From WHSW01 sp963749365 (lineage in GTDB: Bacteria; Actinomycetota; Thermoleophilia; Solirubrobacterales; 70-9), in the NCBI GenBank assembly GCA_963749365.1, contig CAVVME010000003.1, positions 1,240,001 to 1,304,000 of the forward strand: DNA of 64,000 nucleotides. Direction: 5' to 3'. Below are positions 17,816 through 26,277 of this stretch, one piece after another; within the stretch, counting starts at the first letter, position 1, and each line of letters starts with the position of its first letter. The position numbers and the translations under genes are program-made. The notes below the pieces were generated by a model. The model worked only from the letters and a program-made list of their open reading frames with translations, searched no databases and was not told where the DNA came from.

Positions 17816-18698
17816 ACCCGGCCTCGGCCGCGCGCCGGGCCCACGCGAATCCCTCCGGGGTGTGGCGGGCGATGCCGTCGAAGAAGGTGCCCAGGACCTG
17901 GGTCGCCTGCAGGCCGCTCGACGCGACGGCCTGGTTGACGAGCAGCTTGTGCATGACGAGCTGGTTGACGGGCAGCAGCGCGACCCGCCCGCAGAGCGCC
18001 TCGAAGCGGGCGTCGAGCTGCTCCGCCGGCGCCGCCTCGGTCGCCAGGCCCCACTCGAGCGCCTCGGCGCCGGAGATCGAGTCGCCGGTCAGCAGCAGGC
18101 GCTTGGCGCGGCCGGCGCCGATCCGGTGCGCCCAGAGGGCGGTTGTCGGCACGCCCCAGACCCGCGCCGGCGGGTAGCCGATCTTCGCCTCGTCCTCGAC
18201 CACGAGCAGGTCCGAGCAGAGCGCCATGTCGGTGCCGCCGGCGACGCAGTAGCCGTGCACCTTGCAGATCACCGGCTTTTCCGAATGGAAGAGCGACATG
18301 AACCCGCGCACGTTGCGCGACATCATCTGGTAGTCGACCACCGGGTCCCAGACCGCGCCCGGGTCGTGGTTGGCGGCGATCGTCGCCGGGTCGAGCGGAG
18401 ATCCCCGTCCCGCCGCCGACCCCGAGACGCCCGGACGCGAAGCGGAGGACGTGTCGGGCATTTGTTCTGAGGAGGTGGTCTGCTCCGCAGACTCGACGAG
18501 GTCGTAGCCGCCGCAGAAGCCGGAGCCGTTGCCGGCGAGCGCGATCACGTGCACCTCGGGGTCGAGGTTGGCGCGCTCGACGCAGGCAGCGAGCTCGCCC
18601 GGCGTCTCGAGCGTGATCCCGTTCCCGCGCTCCGGGCGGTCGAGGGTGATTCGCGCGATCCGCCCGTCGCGCTCATAGGTCATCGTTTCGAGCGCCAT
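17754..18698 (-). CDS. Enoyl-CoA hydratase/isomerase family protein (crotonase)
   Basis: A protein of about 314 residues with the crotonase fold. ITLDRPERGNGI is followed by the first oxyanion segment ALAGNGSGFCGGYDL, and the second oxyanion segment appears as GYCVAGGTDMALCSDL. The wide gap between them holds PGAVWDPVVDYQMMSRNVRGF, which is typical of one actinobacterial subgroup. It also holds an extra Ser/Pro/Gly stretch encoded by the dispersed repeat (copy B). The ATG at 18698 shares its bases with the ATG of the opposite-strand LigD gene; ATG at 18683 is an alternative. Its C-terminus overlaps vanZ in antisense. The substrate is unknown; the true role may be in fatty-acid or aromatic acid breakdown. 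Confidence 0.9.
   Translation of the reverse strand: MALETMTYERDGRIARITLDRPERGNGITLETPGELAACVERANLDPEVHVIALAGNGSGFCGGYDLVESAEQTTSSEQMPDTSSASRPGVSGSAAGRGSPLDPATIAANHDPGAVWDPVVDYQMMSRNVRGFMSLFHSEKPVICKVHGYCVAGGTDMALCSDLLVVEDEAKIGYPPARVWGVPTTALWAHRIGAGRAKRLLLTGDSISGAEALEWGLATEAAPAEQLDARFEALCGRVALLPVNQLVMHKLLVNQAVASSGLQATQVLGTFFDGIARHTPEGFAWARRAAEAGFKRAVRERDEPFDDFGLRSG
18429..18459. repeat. Short dispersed hairpin repeat, copy B, in frame in the crotonase gene
   Basis: This sequence matches pntAB positions 253-282 at 27 of 30 bases. Its ends are near-complementary (GCCCGACACG against CGCGTCCGGGC on the minus strand), so it can fold. It encodes PDTSSASRPG, in the same frame as copy A, between the two oxyanion segments of the enzyme. 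Confidence 0.6.
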
Positions 18699-19701
18699 GG
18701 CGAAAGAAGCTATCGCGATCGAGGCGGCGGGCCGGGAGGTCAGGCTCTCGAGCCCGGGCAAGGTGTTCTTCCCCGAGCCGGGGTGGACGAAGCGCGACCT
18801 GGCCGAGTACTACGTCGGCGTCGCCGAAGCGGCCTGCCTGCACCTGCGCGAACGGCCGACGACGATGAAACGCTTCGTCGACGGGGCGGCCGGCGAGTTC
18901 TTCTTTCAGAAGCGCGTCCCCAAGACCGCGCCCGACTGGCTCGAGACGGCGACGGTCCGCTTCCCGAGCGGTCGCAGCGCGACCGAGCTCTGCGCCAACG
19001 ACGCGGCGCACCTGGTCTGGGCGGTCAACCTCGGGGTGATCGACTTCAACCCCTGGCCGGCGCGCCGAGCCGACCTCGACCATCCCGACGAGCTGCGCGT
19101 CGACCTCGATCCGACCCCCGAGGTCGGCTTCGCCGAGGTGCGCGAGGCCGCCGGTGTGGTCCGCGAGGTGCTCTCTGACCATCGCCTGCTCGGCTTTCCG
19201 AAGACGTCGGGATCGCGCGGGATCCACGTCAACGTCCGGGTCGAGCCGCAGTGGAGCTTCACCGAGGTTCGCCGGGCGGCGCTCGCCCTGGCGCGCGAGG
19301 TCGAGCGCCGGGCGCCGACGCTGGCGACCTCGAAGTGGTGGAAGGAGGAGCGCCACGGGGTGTTCGTCGACTACAACCAGAACGCCCGCGACCGGACCGT
19401 GGCCTCGGCCTACTCGGTCCGCCCGGTCGTCGACGCCCGCGTCTCGACCCCGCTCGAATGGGACGAGATCGGCGACGCCGACCCCGCCGAGCTGCGGCTC
19501 GACACGGTGCCGGCCCGACTCGCCGAGCGCGGCGACCCGGCGGCGACGATCGACGACGTCGCCCACTCGCTCGACTCGCTGCTCGAGCTCGCAGATCGCG
19601 ACGAGGCCGAGGGGCTCGGCGACGCCCCCTGGCCACCGCACTTCCGCAAGCAGGAGGGCGAGCCGAAGCGGGTGCAACCGAGCAGGGAGAAGAAGGCCTG
19701 A
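18697..19701 (+). CDS. ligD: LigD-type DNA polymerase/primase domain protein
   Basis: A 334-residue stand-alone polymerase domain of the LigD/Prim-Pol family. It shows the opening LSSPGKVFFPEPGWTKRDL and a metal-binding pair in RVDLDP (Asp136, Asp138), followed by TSGSRGIHVNV near residues 170-180 and a late NQNARDRTVASAYSVRP block. It has no nuclease or ligase domain. In mycobacteria a similar separate polymerase works with LigC in excision repair, filling short gaps, often with ribonucleotides. Here LigC lies nearby on the other strand. There is no recognisable ribosome-binding site, so the message may be leaderless. Confidence 0.92.
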   Translation: MAKEAIAIEAAGREVRLSSPGKVFFPEPGWTKRDLAEYYVGVAEAACLHLRERPTTMKRFVDGAAGEFFFQKRVPKTAPDWLETATVRFPSGRSATELCANDAAHLVWAVNLGVIDFNPWPARRADLDHPDELRVDLDPTPEVGFAEVREAAGVVREVLSDHRLLGFPKTSGSRGIHVNVRVEPQWSFTEVRRAALALAREVERRAPTLATSKWWKEERHGVFVDYNQNARDRTVASAYSVRPVVDARVSTPLEWDEIGDADPAELRLDTVPARLAERGDPAATIDDVAHSLDSLLELADRDEAEGLGDAPWPPHFRKQEGEPKRVQPSREKKA

Positions 19702-19730
19702 TCCCCGGGCGATCGGGCACCATTGAAGAG

Positions 19731-20108
19731 ATGGATGCGGCGACGCTCAGGGCGATGCTCGAACAGCACTTCGAGCACGCCGGCAGCGATCCCGACTTCG
19801 CGCACGCGATGTACCACGACGACGCCGTGCTCGAGTTTCCGCAGTCGGGCGAGCGCTTCGTCGGGGTCGAGAACCTCCGCGACTGGCGCAGCAACTACCC
19901 CGCGTCGACGACGGTCGAGTTCCGCGAAATCAGAGGACAGGACGATCTCTGGATCGCGGAGATCTCGATCAGCTACGACGAGGGCGCGGCGAGCTTCGGG
20001 GTGAGCATCCTCGAGCTTCGCGACGACAAGATCGCCCGCGAGACGATCTACGTCGCCGAGGGCTGGGAGGCGCCCGAGTGGCGCGCGCAGTGGAGGTCCG
20101 CGCCGTAG
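19731..20108 (+). CDS. NTF2-like (SnoaL-type) small protein
   Basis: A 125-residue single-domain alpha+beta barrel protein. Helix-strand features include HFEHAGSDPDFAHAMYHDDAVLEFPQSGERFVG, then ENLRDWR and a beta-rich C-terminal half ending IYVAEGWEAPEWR. Such proteins may be small-molecule isomerases, hydrolases or binding domains. No catalytic dyad is clear. The ATG at 19731 follows GAAGAG. It lies 29 bp after the LigD polymerase gene and may share its transcript, but no repair role can be inferred from the sequence. Confidence 0.85.
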   Translation: MDAATLRAMLEQHFEHAGSDPDFAHAMYHDDAVLEFPQSGERFVGVENLRDWRSNYPASTTVEFREIRGQDDLWIAEISISYDEGAASFGVSILELRDDKIARETIYVAEGWEAPEWRAQWRSAP

Positions 20109-20127
20109 TCCGGCGCCCGCCTCCGGC

Positions 20128-21087
20128 CTACGCGTCGAGCTGCTCGAGCAGGCACTCCCTCGGGTCCTTGTCGTCGCGCCAGCGCTGGATCTTCGAGCCG
20201 TGGCGGATCCGGCCGGCGCTGACGTGGTCGAAGCTGACCTCGACCACGAGCTCGGGGCGCAGGTCGACCCACTCGAGGTCGCGGTCGGCCGACCAGCGGC
20301 TCGGCTCGGCCGAGCCGCGCTCGCCGGTCTCGTAAGGGGCCAGGGTGGTGACCAGCTCACGCTTCTCGGCCGCCTTCAGGCCAGAGGTGTGGCCGACGAC
20401 GCGCAGCTCGCCGTCCGCGCCGTAGAGGCCGAGGATCAGCGAGCCGACCGTGCCCTCCTCCTTGCCGGGCCGCCACCCCGCCACCACGGCGTCGATCGTC
20501 CGCAGGCGCTTCACCTTGACCATCGCCTTGCGCTCGCCCTGCAGGTAGGGGGAGTCGAGCCGCTTTGCGATCACCCCCTCGCCGTCGGCGAGCCACGGCT
20601 CGGCCTCGGCCGGGTCGCCGACCAGCGGCGTGAGCTCGACCGAGCCCGGGTCGGAGAACTCGGCGAACAGCTGCTCGAGCGCGGCGCGGCGCTGCTCGAA
20701 CGGGTTCTCGAGCGCCTTCTGCCTGCCGACCGCGAGCAGGTCGAAGGCGCGAAACAGCGCCGGTGTCTGCTCGGCGAGCATCCTCACCCGCGACTCGGCC
20801 GGGTGGAGGCGGTTCTGAAGCGCGTCGAAGACCTCACGGCCATCGTCGTCGAGGATCACGAGCTCGCCGTCGAGCACGTAGGCGCCGGCCGGGAACTCGA
20901 GCTCGGGGAAGTAGCGGGCCAGCGGCCTGCCGGTCCGCGATTGCAGGAACAGCTTCTCGCCGTCGACGAAGGCGAGGGCGCGAAAGCCGTCGTACTTGGG
21001 CTCGTAGGCCCAACCCTCGTCGCGGGGGAGCTGCTTGCGCGAGAGCGCGAGCTGGGGCTTGATCGGCGGCTTCAGCGCCAGCGACAT
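20128..21087 (-). CDS. ligC: ATP-dependent DNA ligase (LigC-like)
   Basis: A 319-residue DNA ligase. The nucleotidyl-transfer Lys is Lys31 in EPKYDGFR. Motif III appears as FRAFDLLAVG, motif IV as DGEGVIAKRLDSPY and motif V as MVKVKRLRTIDAVVAGW. A C-terminal OB-fold with LGLYGADGELRVVGHTSG follows. The size and lack of extra domains match LigC rather than the multidomain LigD. It is convergent with the LigD polymerase/NTF2 pair and divergent from lhgO. No Ku gene is visible, so an excision-repair role is more likely than end joining. Confidence 0.93.
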   Translation of the reverse strand: MSLALKPPIKPQLALSRKQLPRDEGWAYEPKYDGFRALAFVDGEKLFLQSRTGRPLARYFPELEFPAGAYVLDGELVILDDDGREVFDALQNRLHPAESRVRMLAEQTPALFRAFDLLAVGRQKALENPFEQRRAALEQLFAEFSDPGSVELTPLVGDPAEAEPWLADGEGVIAKRLDSPYLQGERKAMVKVKRLRTIDAVVAGWRPGKEEGTVGSLILGLYGADGELRVVGHTSGLKAAEKRELVTTLAPYETGERGSAEPSRWSADRDLEWVDLRPELVVEVSFDHVSAGRIRHGSKIQRWRDDKDPRECLLEQLDA

Positions 21088-21125
21088 GGCCGGATCGCTC
21101 GGGTCACTGATCTAGTCTCGCAGCC

Positions 21126-22340
21126 GTGCCCGAGCCGCCGCGTGAAGCCGATCTCGTCGTCGTCGGAGCGGGGATCGTCGGGCTCGCTGTCGCACGCGAG
21201 ATGGCGCTTCGCCACGACGGCCTCGCGGTCGCGGTGCTCGACCGCGAGCCGGTGATCGGCGCCCACCAGACGAGCCACTCGAGCGGCGTCATCCACGCCG
21301 GGATCTACTACGCCCCCAGCTCGCTCAAGGCGCGACTCTGCGTCGCCGGCGCCGCCGAGCTCTACTCGTATTGCGACGAGCGCGGGATCCCGGCGCGCCG
21401 GACCGGCAAGCTGATTGTCGCCACCCGCGAGCCCGAGATCACCCGGCTCGACGAGCTCGAGCGCCGCGGGGCCGCGAACGGCGTCCCGGGCCTGCGCCGG
21501 CTGGCGGCCTCCGAGCTCGGGGAGGTCGAGCCGCACGTGACCGGGATCGCCGGCCTGCACTCGCCCGCGACCGGGGTGGTCGATTTCGCCGAGGTCGCCG
21601 CCGCCTACGCGGACGACGTGACCCGGACCGGCGGCACGGTGACGACCGCCTGCGCCGTCGAATCGATCGCCGAGCACGACCGCGGCGCCACGGTCACCCA
21701 TCGGGGCGGGACGACGCGGGCCCGGGCGGTCGCGGTCTGCGCCGGGGCTTGGTCCGATCGGCTGGCGATCGCCGCCGGAGCGCCCCCCGAACCGCGGATC
21801 GTCCCTTTCCGGGGCGCGTATCTGAGGCTGCGGGCGGACCGCGCCGAGCTCATCCGAGCGAACATCTACCCGGTTCCCGATCCCGACCTGCCCTTCCTCG
21901 GCGCCCATCTGACGCGCGGTCCGAACGGGACGGTGCTGCTCGGACCCTCGGCGCTGCTGGTCGGCGCCCGCGACGCCTACCGCCTCGCCCGCATCCGCGG
22001 TAACGACCTGCGCGACACGCTCGCCTGGCCCGGGACCTGGCGGCTGGCCGGCCGCCACTGGCGCACCGGCCTGACCGAGCTGCGGCGGGCGTCGTCGAAG
22101 CGCGCCTTCGTCGCCGAGGCGCGCCGCTTCGTCCCCGCGCTGCGCGCCGACGACTTTGTCGCCGGGCCGGCCGGGATCCGGGCCCAGGCGGTCGCCCGCG
22201 ACGGCTCGCTGGTCGACGACTTCGTCGTCTCGCAGACCGAGTGCACGCTCTACGTGCGCAACGCGCCCTCCCCGGCGGCCACTTCCTCGCTCCCGCTCGC
22301 GCGCCTGATCGCCGAGCGGCTCGAGCCGCTGCTCGGCTAG
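21126..22340 (+). CDS. lhgO: L-2-hydroxyglutarate oxidase
   Basis: A 404-residue FAD-dependent oxidase. The N-terminal dinucleotide motif is VVVGAGIVGLAVAREM, the acidic end of the second strand is LDRE, and the HQTSHSSGVIHAGIYY block near residues 47-62 marks the LhgO branch of the DadA family. It oxidises L-2-hydroxyglutarate to 2-oxoglutarate and passes electrons to oxygen or the quinone pool. The start is GTG at 21126, 38 bp from the divergent ligC start. The C-terminal block with FVAGPAGIRAQ and a late NAPSPAATSSL segment fits the family. Confidence 0.93.
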   Translation: MPEPPREADLVVVGAGIVGLAVAREMALRHDGLAVAVLDREPVIGAHQTSHSSGVIHAGIYYAPSSLKARLCVAGAAELYSYCDERGIPARRTGKLIVATREPEITRLDELERRGAANGVPGLRRLAASELGEVEPHVTGIAGLHSPATGVVDFAEVAAAYADDVTRTGGTVTTACAVESIAEHDRGATVTHRGGTTRARAVAVCAGAWSDRLAIAAGAPPEPRIVPFRGAYLRLRADRAELIRANIYPVPDPDLPFLGAHLTRGPNGTVLLGPSALLVGARDAYRLARIRGNDLRDTLAWPGTWRLAGRHWRTGLTELRRASSKRAFVAEARRFVPALRADDFVAGPAGIRAQAVARDGSLVDDFVVSQTECTLYVRNAPSPAATSSLPLARLIAERLEPLLG

Positions 22341-22371
22341 GTCACGGCCAGAGCGAAATACTGCGCGGGCG

Positions 22372-22779
22372 ATGTCGCAGGAGAACGTCGAAGTCTTCAA
22401 GCGCGGGGCTGACGCCTACAACCGCCGAGACGTCGAAGCGCTGCTGGAGGAACTCCACCCCCAGATCGAGTGGCGCCCCTTGCTGCCGGTGCTGCTCGGC
22501 GGGGAAGCCGCTGTCTACAGGGGTCACGAGGGGGCCCGCCAAGGGATCAGAGAGCTGGAGGAGGCTTTCGCCGAGATCCGGGCCGAGCCCTTGGAGATCC
22601 GGGACCTTGGCGAGCGGGTCGTCGCGCTCGGCCATCTGCGGGGACGGGGCAAGGAGAGCGGCGTTGAGACCGAGTCGCCGATCGCGTGGTTGGTGGATTT
22701 CGCGGACGGCAAGGTGGTTCGGATTCGCGAGTACGTTGATCCTGACGAGGCCCTCGAGGCCGCCGGGCCGTCGGAGTAG
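22372..22779 (+). CDS. NTF2-like (SnoaL-type) small protein
   Basis: A 135-residue protein starting MSQENVEVFKRGADAYNRRDVEALLEEL. This opening is repeated in many small paralogues of Thermoleophilia genomes. It is followed by HPQIEWRPLLP, a GHEGARQGIREL helix and a strand-rich end with WLVDFADGKVVRIREYVDPDEAL. The fold is the NTF2/SnoaL cone, which can bind or isomerise small hydrophobic molecules. No operon partner is evident; it follows lhgO by 31 bp. The function is unknown. Confidence 0.88.
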   Translation: MSQENVEVFKRGADAYNRRDVEALLEELHPQIEWRPLLPVLLGGEAAVYRGHEGARQGIRELEEAFAEIRAEPLEIRDLGERVVALGHLRGRGKESGVETESPIAWLVDFADGKVVRIREYVDPDEALEAAGPSE

Positions 22780-22839
22780 CCAATAGCGCTGAGGCGGTCA
22801 TTCTGGCCACCCAATACCTGCGAGTCGGCTGATCGGGGC

Positions 22840-24015
22840 CTAGAGTCCGTAGGTCTTGGAGACGATCTCGCGCTGGATCTCGTTCGTGCCGCCGTAGATC
22901 GACATCACCAGCGACGCGCGCACGTGACGCTCCATGTCGTATTCGGTCGCGTAGCCGTAGCCGCCCATCATCTGCATCCCCTCGAGCGCCGTCTTCTTCG
23001 CCACTTCGGTCGCCTTCAGCTTCGCCATCGAGGCCTGCCGCGGAAGCATCTGCTCCGGGGCCGCGTCAACCCTGCGAGCGACGTCGTAGACGAGCAGCCG
23101 GGCGCACTCGAGCTCGGTCGCGAGGTCGGCGACCCGGTGCTTGATCGCCTGAAAGGAGCCGATCGGGCGCCCGAACTGCCGCCGCTCCTTGATGTAGGCG
23201 AGCAGGTCGTCGAAGGCGCGGCGGGCGATCCCGAGCGCGTTCGCGGCGAGGATCAGTCGCTCGACGTTGAGTCCCGCCATCAGCTGCGTCCAGCCGCCGT
23301 CCACCTCGCCCAGCACCCGCTCCGCGGGCACGTGGCAGTCGGTCAGAAAGACGTCGTTGACCTCGCGACCGCCCATCGTCTCGATCCCGCGGATCTCGAT
23401 CCCCTCGGCGTCGGTCGGGACCGAGATCATCGAGAGCCCGTCGTGCTTGGAGCCCGAGGGGTCGGAGCGGGCGATGACGAGGATGTGGTCGGCGAGGTGG
23501 GCGGCTGAGATCCAGGTCTTCTGCCCGTTGAGCACGAACTCGCCTCGCTCACCATCGGGGCGGTCGGCGCGGCAGGAGAGGTTGCCGACGTCCGAGCCCG
23601 CCTCGGGCTCGGACATCGCGATCGCCTCCACCCTGCCCGCCGCGATCCCGCCGAGCATTTCCCGCTTCTGCTCGTCGGTGCCGAAGCGCCCGTAGGCGCC
23701 GGCGACGATCAGGCTGACGCCATAGCCGGCGATCGGCAACAGGCCGCGCATCGTCTCCTCGAGGAAGATGCAGGCGTCGACCATGCCTCCGCCCGACCCC
23801 CCGTAGGCGTCGTCGATCGAGACGCCGAGCCAGCCGAGCTCGGCGAGCTTCTCGTAGAGCTCCTGGTTGTGGAGCTCGGTGTAGCCCTCGGTGAGGCGCT
23901 CGCGCTGCTCGCGACTCCCGGCCTCGCGCTCGCAGAAGTCGGCGATCGCCGACCGGAAGTCGCGTTGCTCGTCGGTCAGCCCGTCGATCGAGGTGGCGGG
24001 GGTGGTGGTGCTCAT
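22840..24015 (-). CDS. Acyl-CoA dehydrogenase, isovaleryl-/long-chain-type active site
   Basis: A 391-residue flavoenzyme that makes the alpha-beta double bond in acyl-CoA. The FAD/substrate segments AMSEPEAGSDVGNLSCRA and RRQFGRPIGSFQAIKHR are present. At the usual catalytic Glu position the sequence reads YGGTNEIQ with Gly. A different Glu, E252 in NVERLILA, occupies the position used as base in isovaleryl-CoA and long-chain enzymes. The natural substrate may therefore be branched or long chain. Divergent from the STAS-like gene; near a second dehydrogenase and a thiolase, which suggests a fatty-acid oxidation neighbourhood. Confidence 0.93.
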   Translation of the reverse strand: MSTTTPATSIDGLTDEQRDFRSAIADFCEREAGSREQRERLTEGYTELHNQELYEKLAELGWLGVSIDDAYGGSGGGMVDACIFLEETMRGLLPIAGYGVSLIVAGAYGRFGTDEQKREMLGGIAAGRVEAIAMSEPEAGSDVGNLSCRADRPDGERGEFVLNGQKTWISAAHLADHILVIARSDPSGSKHDGLSMISVPTDAEGIEIRGIETMGGREVNDVFLTDCHVPAERVLGEVDGGWTQLMAGLNVERLILAANALGIARRAFDDLLAYIKERRQFGRPIGSFQAIKHRVADLATELECARLLVYDVARRVDAAPEQMLPRQASMAKLKATEVAKKTALEGMQMMGGYGYATEYDMERHVRASLVMSIYGGTNEIQREIVSKTYGL

Positions 24016-24076
24016 CGGGCTTCGATGCTAACGACGGTCCGTGGCGCGGTGCGTCGTTAGGGTGCGGGCGGCGCTG

Positions 24077-24448
24077 ATGATCGAGCGACTCGAGGACATG
24101 CCGGCGGGGACGATCGGGTTTCGGACCACCGGGCGCGTGACCCGCGACGAGTATCGCGAGCTGCTGCTGCCGGCGATGCGCTCGGCGGCGGAGGCTGGAG
24201 CGGTGCGGCTGGTGTTTGCGGTTGGGCCGGGCTTCGAGGAGTTCGAGCCCGGAGCCCTGATCGAGGACACGAAGGCGGGGATCACGCTCGGCATCGGCCA
24301 TCCGCACGCGTGGAAGCGCACGGCGCTGGTCACCGACGTCGACTGGATAACCAAGGCCGTGCACATGTTCGCTTGGCTGACTCCGGGCGAGATCATGGTC
24401 CGCGGCCTCGACGGGCTCGAGGAGGCGAAGCGCTGGGTCGCCGGCTGA
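24077..24448 (+). CDS. STAS/SpoIIAA-like domain protein
   Basis: A 123-residue protein with an alternating strand-helix pattern. MIERLEDMPAGTIGFRTTGRVTRDEYRELLLPAMRSA is followed by a VRLVFAVGPGFEEFEPGALIEDTKAG segment and an end around VHMFAWLTPGEIMVRG. This matches the SpoIIAA-like (DUF3478) group, whose members resemble anti-sigma antagonists but often lack the phosphorylated Ser. I see no clear Ser in that loop. A longer frame begins at 24041; the shorter ATG at 24077 fits the domain start. It may share a transcript with the next dehydrogenase, 32 bp on. Confidence 0.78.
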   Translation: MIERLEDMPAGTIGFRTTGRVTRDEYRELLLPAMRSAAEAGAVRLVFAVGPGFEEFEPGALIEDTKAGITLGIGHPHAWKRTALVTDVDWITKAVHMFAWLTPGEIMVRGLDGLEEAKRWVAG

Positions 24449-24480
24449 GGCCGGTCTTCGCGGCGGCTTAGCCGAGCCTC

Positions 24481-26259
24481 GTGGCGGGTAGGGTGGCCAG
24501 CGTGGAGGCCACCACCGAGCCGCAGAGCGAGGACAGGCCCGAGCGCCAGGCCTCGTCGTTCGCGAAGTCCCTCTTTCTCGGCGAGATCCACGACGAGCTC
24601 GTCTTCCCGTGGCCGGCGCCGGACCCGGGCGAGCAGCAGCGGATCGTCGCCCTGAACGCCGCCGCCCGCGAGATCGGCTCGCGGATCGACCACCGCGAGG
24701 TCGAGGAGAAGCGCTGGATCGGCGACGACGTGATCCGCGAGCTCGGAGAGGCGGGCCTCTGCGGCCTCTACGTCGACGAGCGCTACGGCGGCCAGGGGCT
24801 CTCGCAGACCGGCTACGCGCGGGTCTTCGAGACCTTCGCCCAGATCGACGCGACGCTGTCGATCATCCTCGGCGTCCACCAATCGATCGGGTTCAAGGGA
24901 ATCCACATGTTTGGCTCCGACGCGCAGAAGGAGCGCTTCCTGCCCGATCTCGCCGCGGGGCGGAAGCTGGCCGGCTTCGCGCTCACCGAGCCCGAGGCCG
25001 GCTCGGATGCCTACGAGATTCGTTCGCGTGCGGTCCGCCAGCCGGACGGCTCATGGGTGCTGAACGGCGAGAAGCGCTACATCGGCAACGGCTCCAAGGG
25101 CGACGTGTTCACCGCCTTCGCCCGCTGCGAGGTCGACGGCAAGGACCGCCACGTCGCCCTCATCCTCGAGCGCGGGATGAAGGGGTTCGAGGTCGGCGAG
25201 CGCTACGACACGATGGGGCTGCGCGGCAACGACCTGCGCCGGCTCTACTTCAACGACGTCACGGTCCCGGCCGAGAACGTGCTCGGCGAGCCCGGCGAGG
25301 GCTTCCGGATCGCGATGCAGGTGCTCAACAACGGGCGGATCGGGCTCGGCACCGGGTCCGTCGGGGCGGCGAAGAAGCTGCTCGACCTGGCGATCGACCA
25401 CGTCAAGCAGCGGCGCCAGTTCGACCGCCCGCTGGCCGAGTTCGAGCTCGTCCAGGACAAGATCGGCTGGATGGTCTCCCACCTTTTCGGGCTCGAGGCG
25501 ATGTGCTACCTGACCTGCGGCTTGGTCGATCGCGGGGTCGAGGACTACTCGCTCGAGTCGGCGATCTGCAAGGTCTCGGGGACGGAGTTCCTCTGGTACG
25601 CCGCCAACCGGGCGATGCAGCTGCGCGGCGGCGAGGGCTACATGAGGACCGAGCCCTACGAGAAGATCCTTCGCGACATTCGGATCTTCCCGATCTTCGA
25701 GGGCGCCAACGACGTCATGCGCGCCTTCATCGCCCTCTCGGGGATCAAGCCCGCCGGCGAGAAGCTCGCCGGTCTGGGCGAGATCGGGCTCGGCGACCCG
25801 ATCGGCTCGATCGGGCTCCTGGTCGACTACGTCGGCGGGCGGATCCGCAGCCAGGTCGCTCCCGAGCGGATCAGCCTCGCCCACCCCGAGCTCGAGGCCC
25901 ACGCCAACGCGGTCTCGGACCAGGTCAACGAGCTGCGCGCGGTGACCGAGTCGCTGTTGCGGGAGCACAAGGGCGGCATCATCGAGCGCCAGTTCCAGCA
26001 GAAGCGGCTCTCGAACGCGGTCTCGGACATCTTCGGCCAGGTTGCCGTGCTCTCCCGGGTGAGCTCGATCTTCGCCGACCAGGGGGTCGAGCCCTCCGGC
26101 CAGGAGCGCTACATCGCCGACACCTTCTGCGCCCGCGCGGCCGAGCGGGTGCGCTCGGACCTCGCCCAGGTCGAGGACAACGACGACGAGCGGCTCTCGG
26201 CGATCGCGAAGCTCGCCTACAGGCGCGGCGAGTACGGCTACGCGCTGTTCGAGGACTGA
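24481..26259 (+). CDS. Acyl-CoA dehydrogenase, very-long-chain type
   Basis: A 592-residue dehydrogenase with an extra C-terminal region of about 170 residues, as in the VLCAD/ACAD9 group. The core shows ALTEPEAGSDAYEIRS (residues 168-183), NGEKRYIGNGS, KQRRQFDRPLAEFELVQ and the catalytic Glu407 in FEGANDVMR. The N-terminus carries a disordered stretch (MAGRVASVEATTEPQSED) and several in-frame GTG codons (24481, 24493, 24502), so the exact start is unsure. It most likely acts on long-chain fatty acyl-CoA, with ETF as electron acceptor. Confidence 0.92.
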   Translation: MAGRVASVEATTEPQSEDRPERQASSFAKSLFLGEIHDELVFPWPAPDPGEQQRIVALNAAAREIGSRIDHREVEEKRWIGDDVIRELGEAGLCGLYVDERYGGQGLSQTGYARVFETFAQIDATLSIILGVHQSIGFKGIHMFGSDAQKERFLPDLAAGRKLAGFALTEPEAGSDAYEIRSRAVRQPDGSWVLNGEKRYIGNGSKGDVFTAFARCEVDGKDRHVALILERGMKGFEVGERYDTMGLRGNDLRRLYFNDVTVPAENVLGEPGEGFRIAMQVLNNGRIGLGTGSVGAAKKLLDLAIDHVKQRRQFDRPLAEFELVQDKIGWMVSHLFGLEAMCYLTCGLVDRGVEDYSLESAICKVSGTEFLWYAANRAMQLRGGEGYMRTEPYEKILRDIRIFPIFEGANDVMRAFIALSGIKPAGEKLAGLGEIGLGDPIGSIGLLVDYVGGRIRSQVAPERISLAHPELEAHANAVSDQVNELRAVTESLLREHKGGIIERQFQQKRLSNAVSDIFGQVAVLSRVSSIFADQGVEPSGQERYIADTFCARAAERVRSDLAQVEDNDDERLSAIAKLAYRRGEYGYALFED

Positions 26260-26277
26260 GCGCGCTGGCGATGCGGC

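Noticed and set aside
18697..21087. A non-homologous end-joining operon
   Set aside because: There is no Ku gene and no LigD nuclease or ligase domain in the window.
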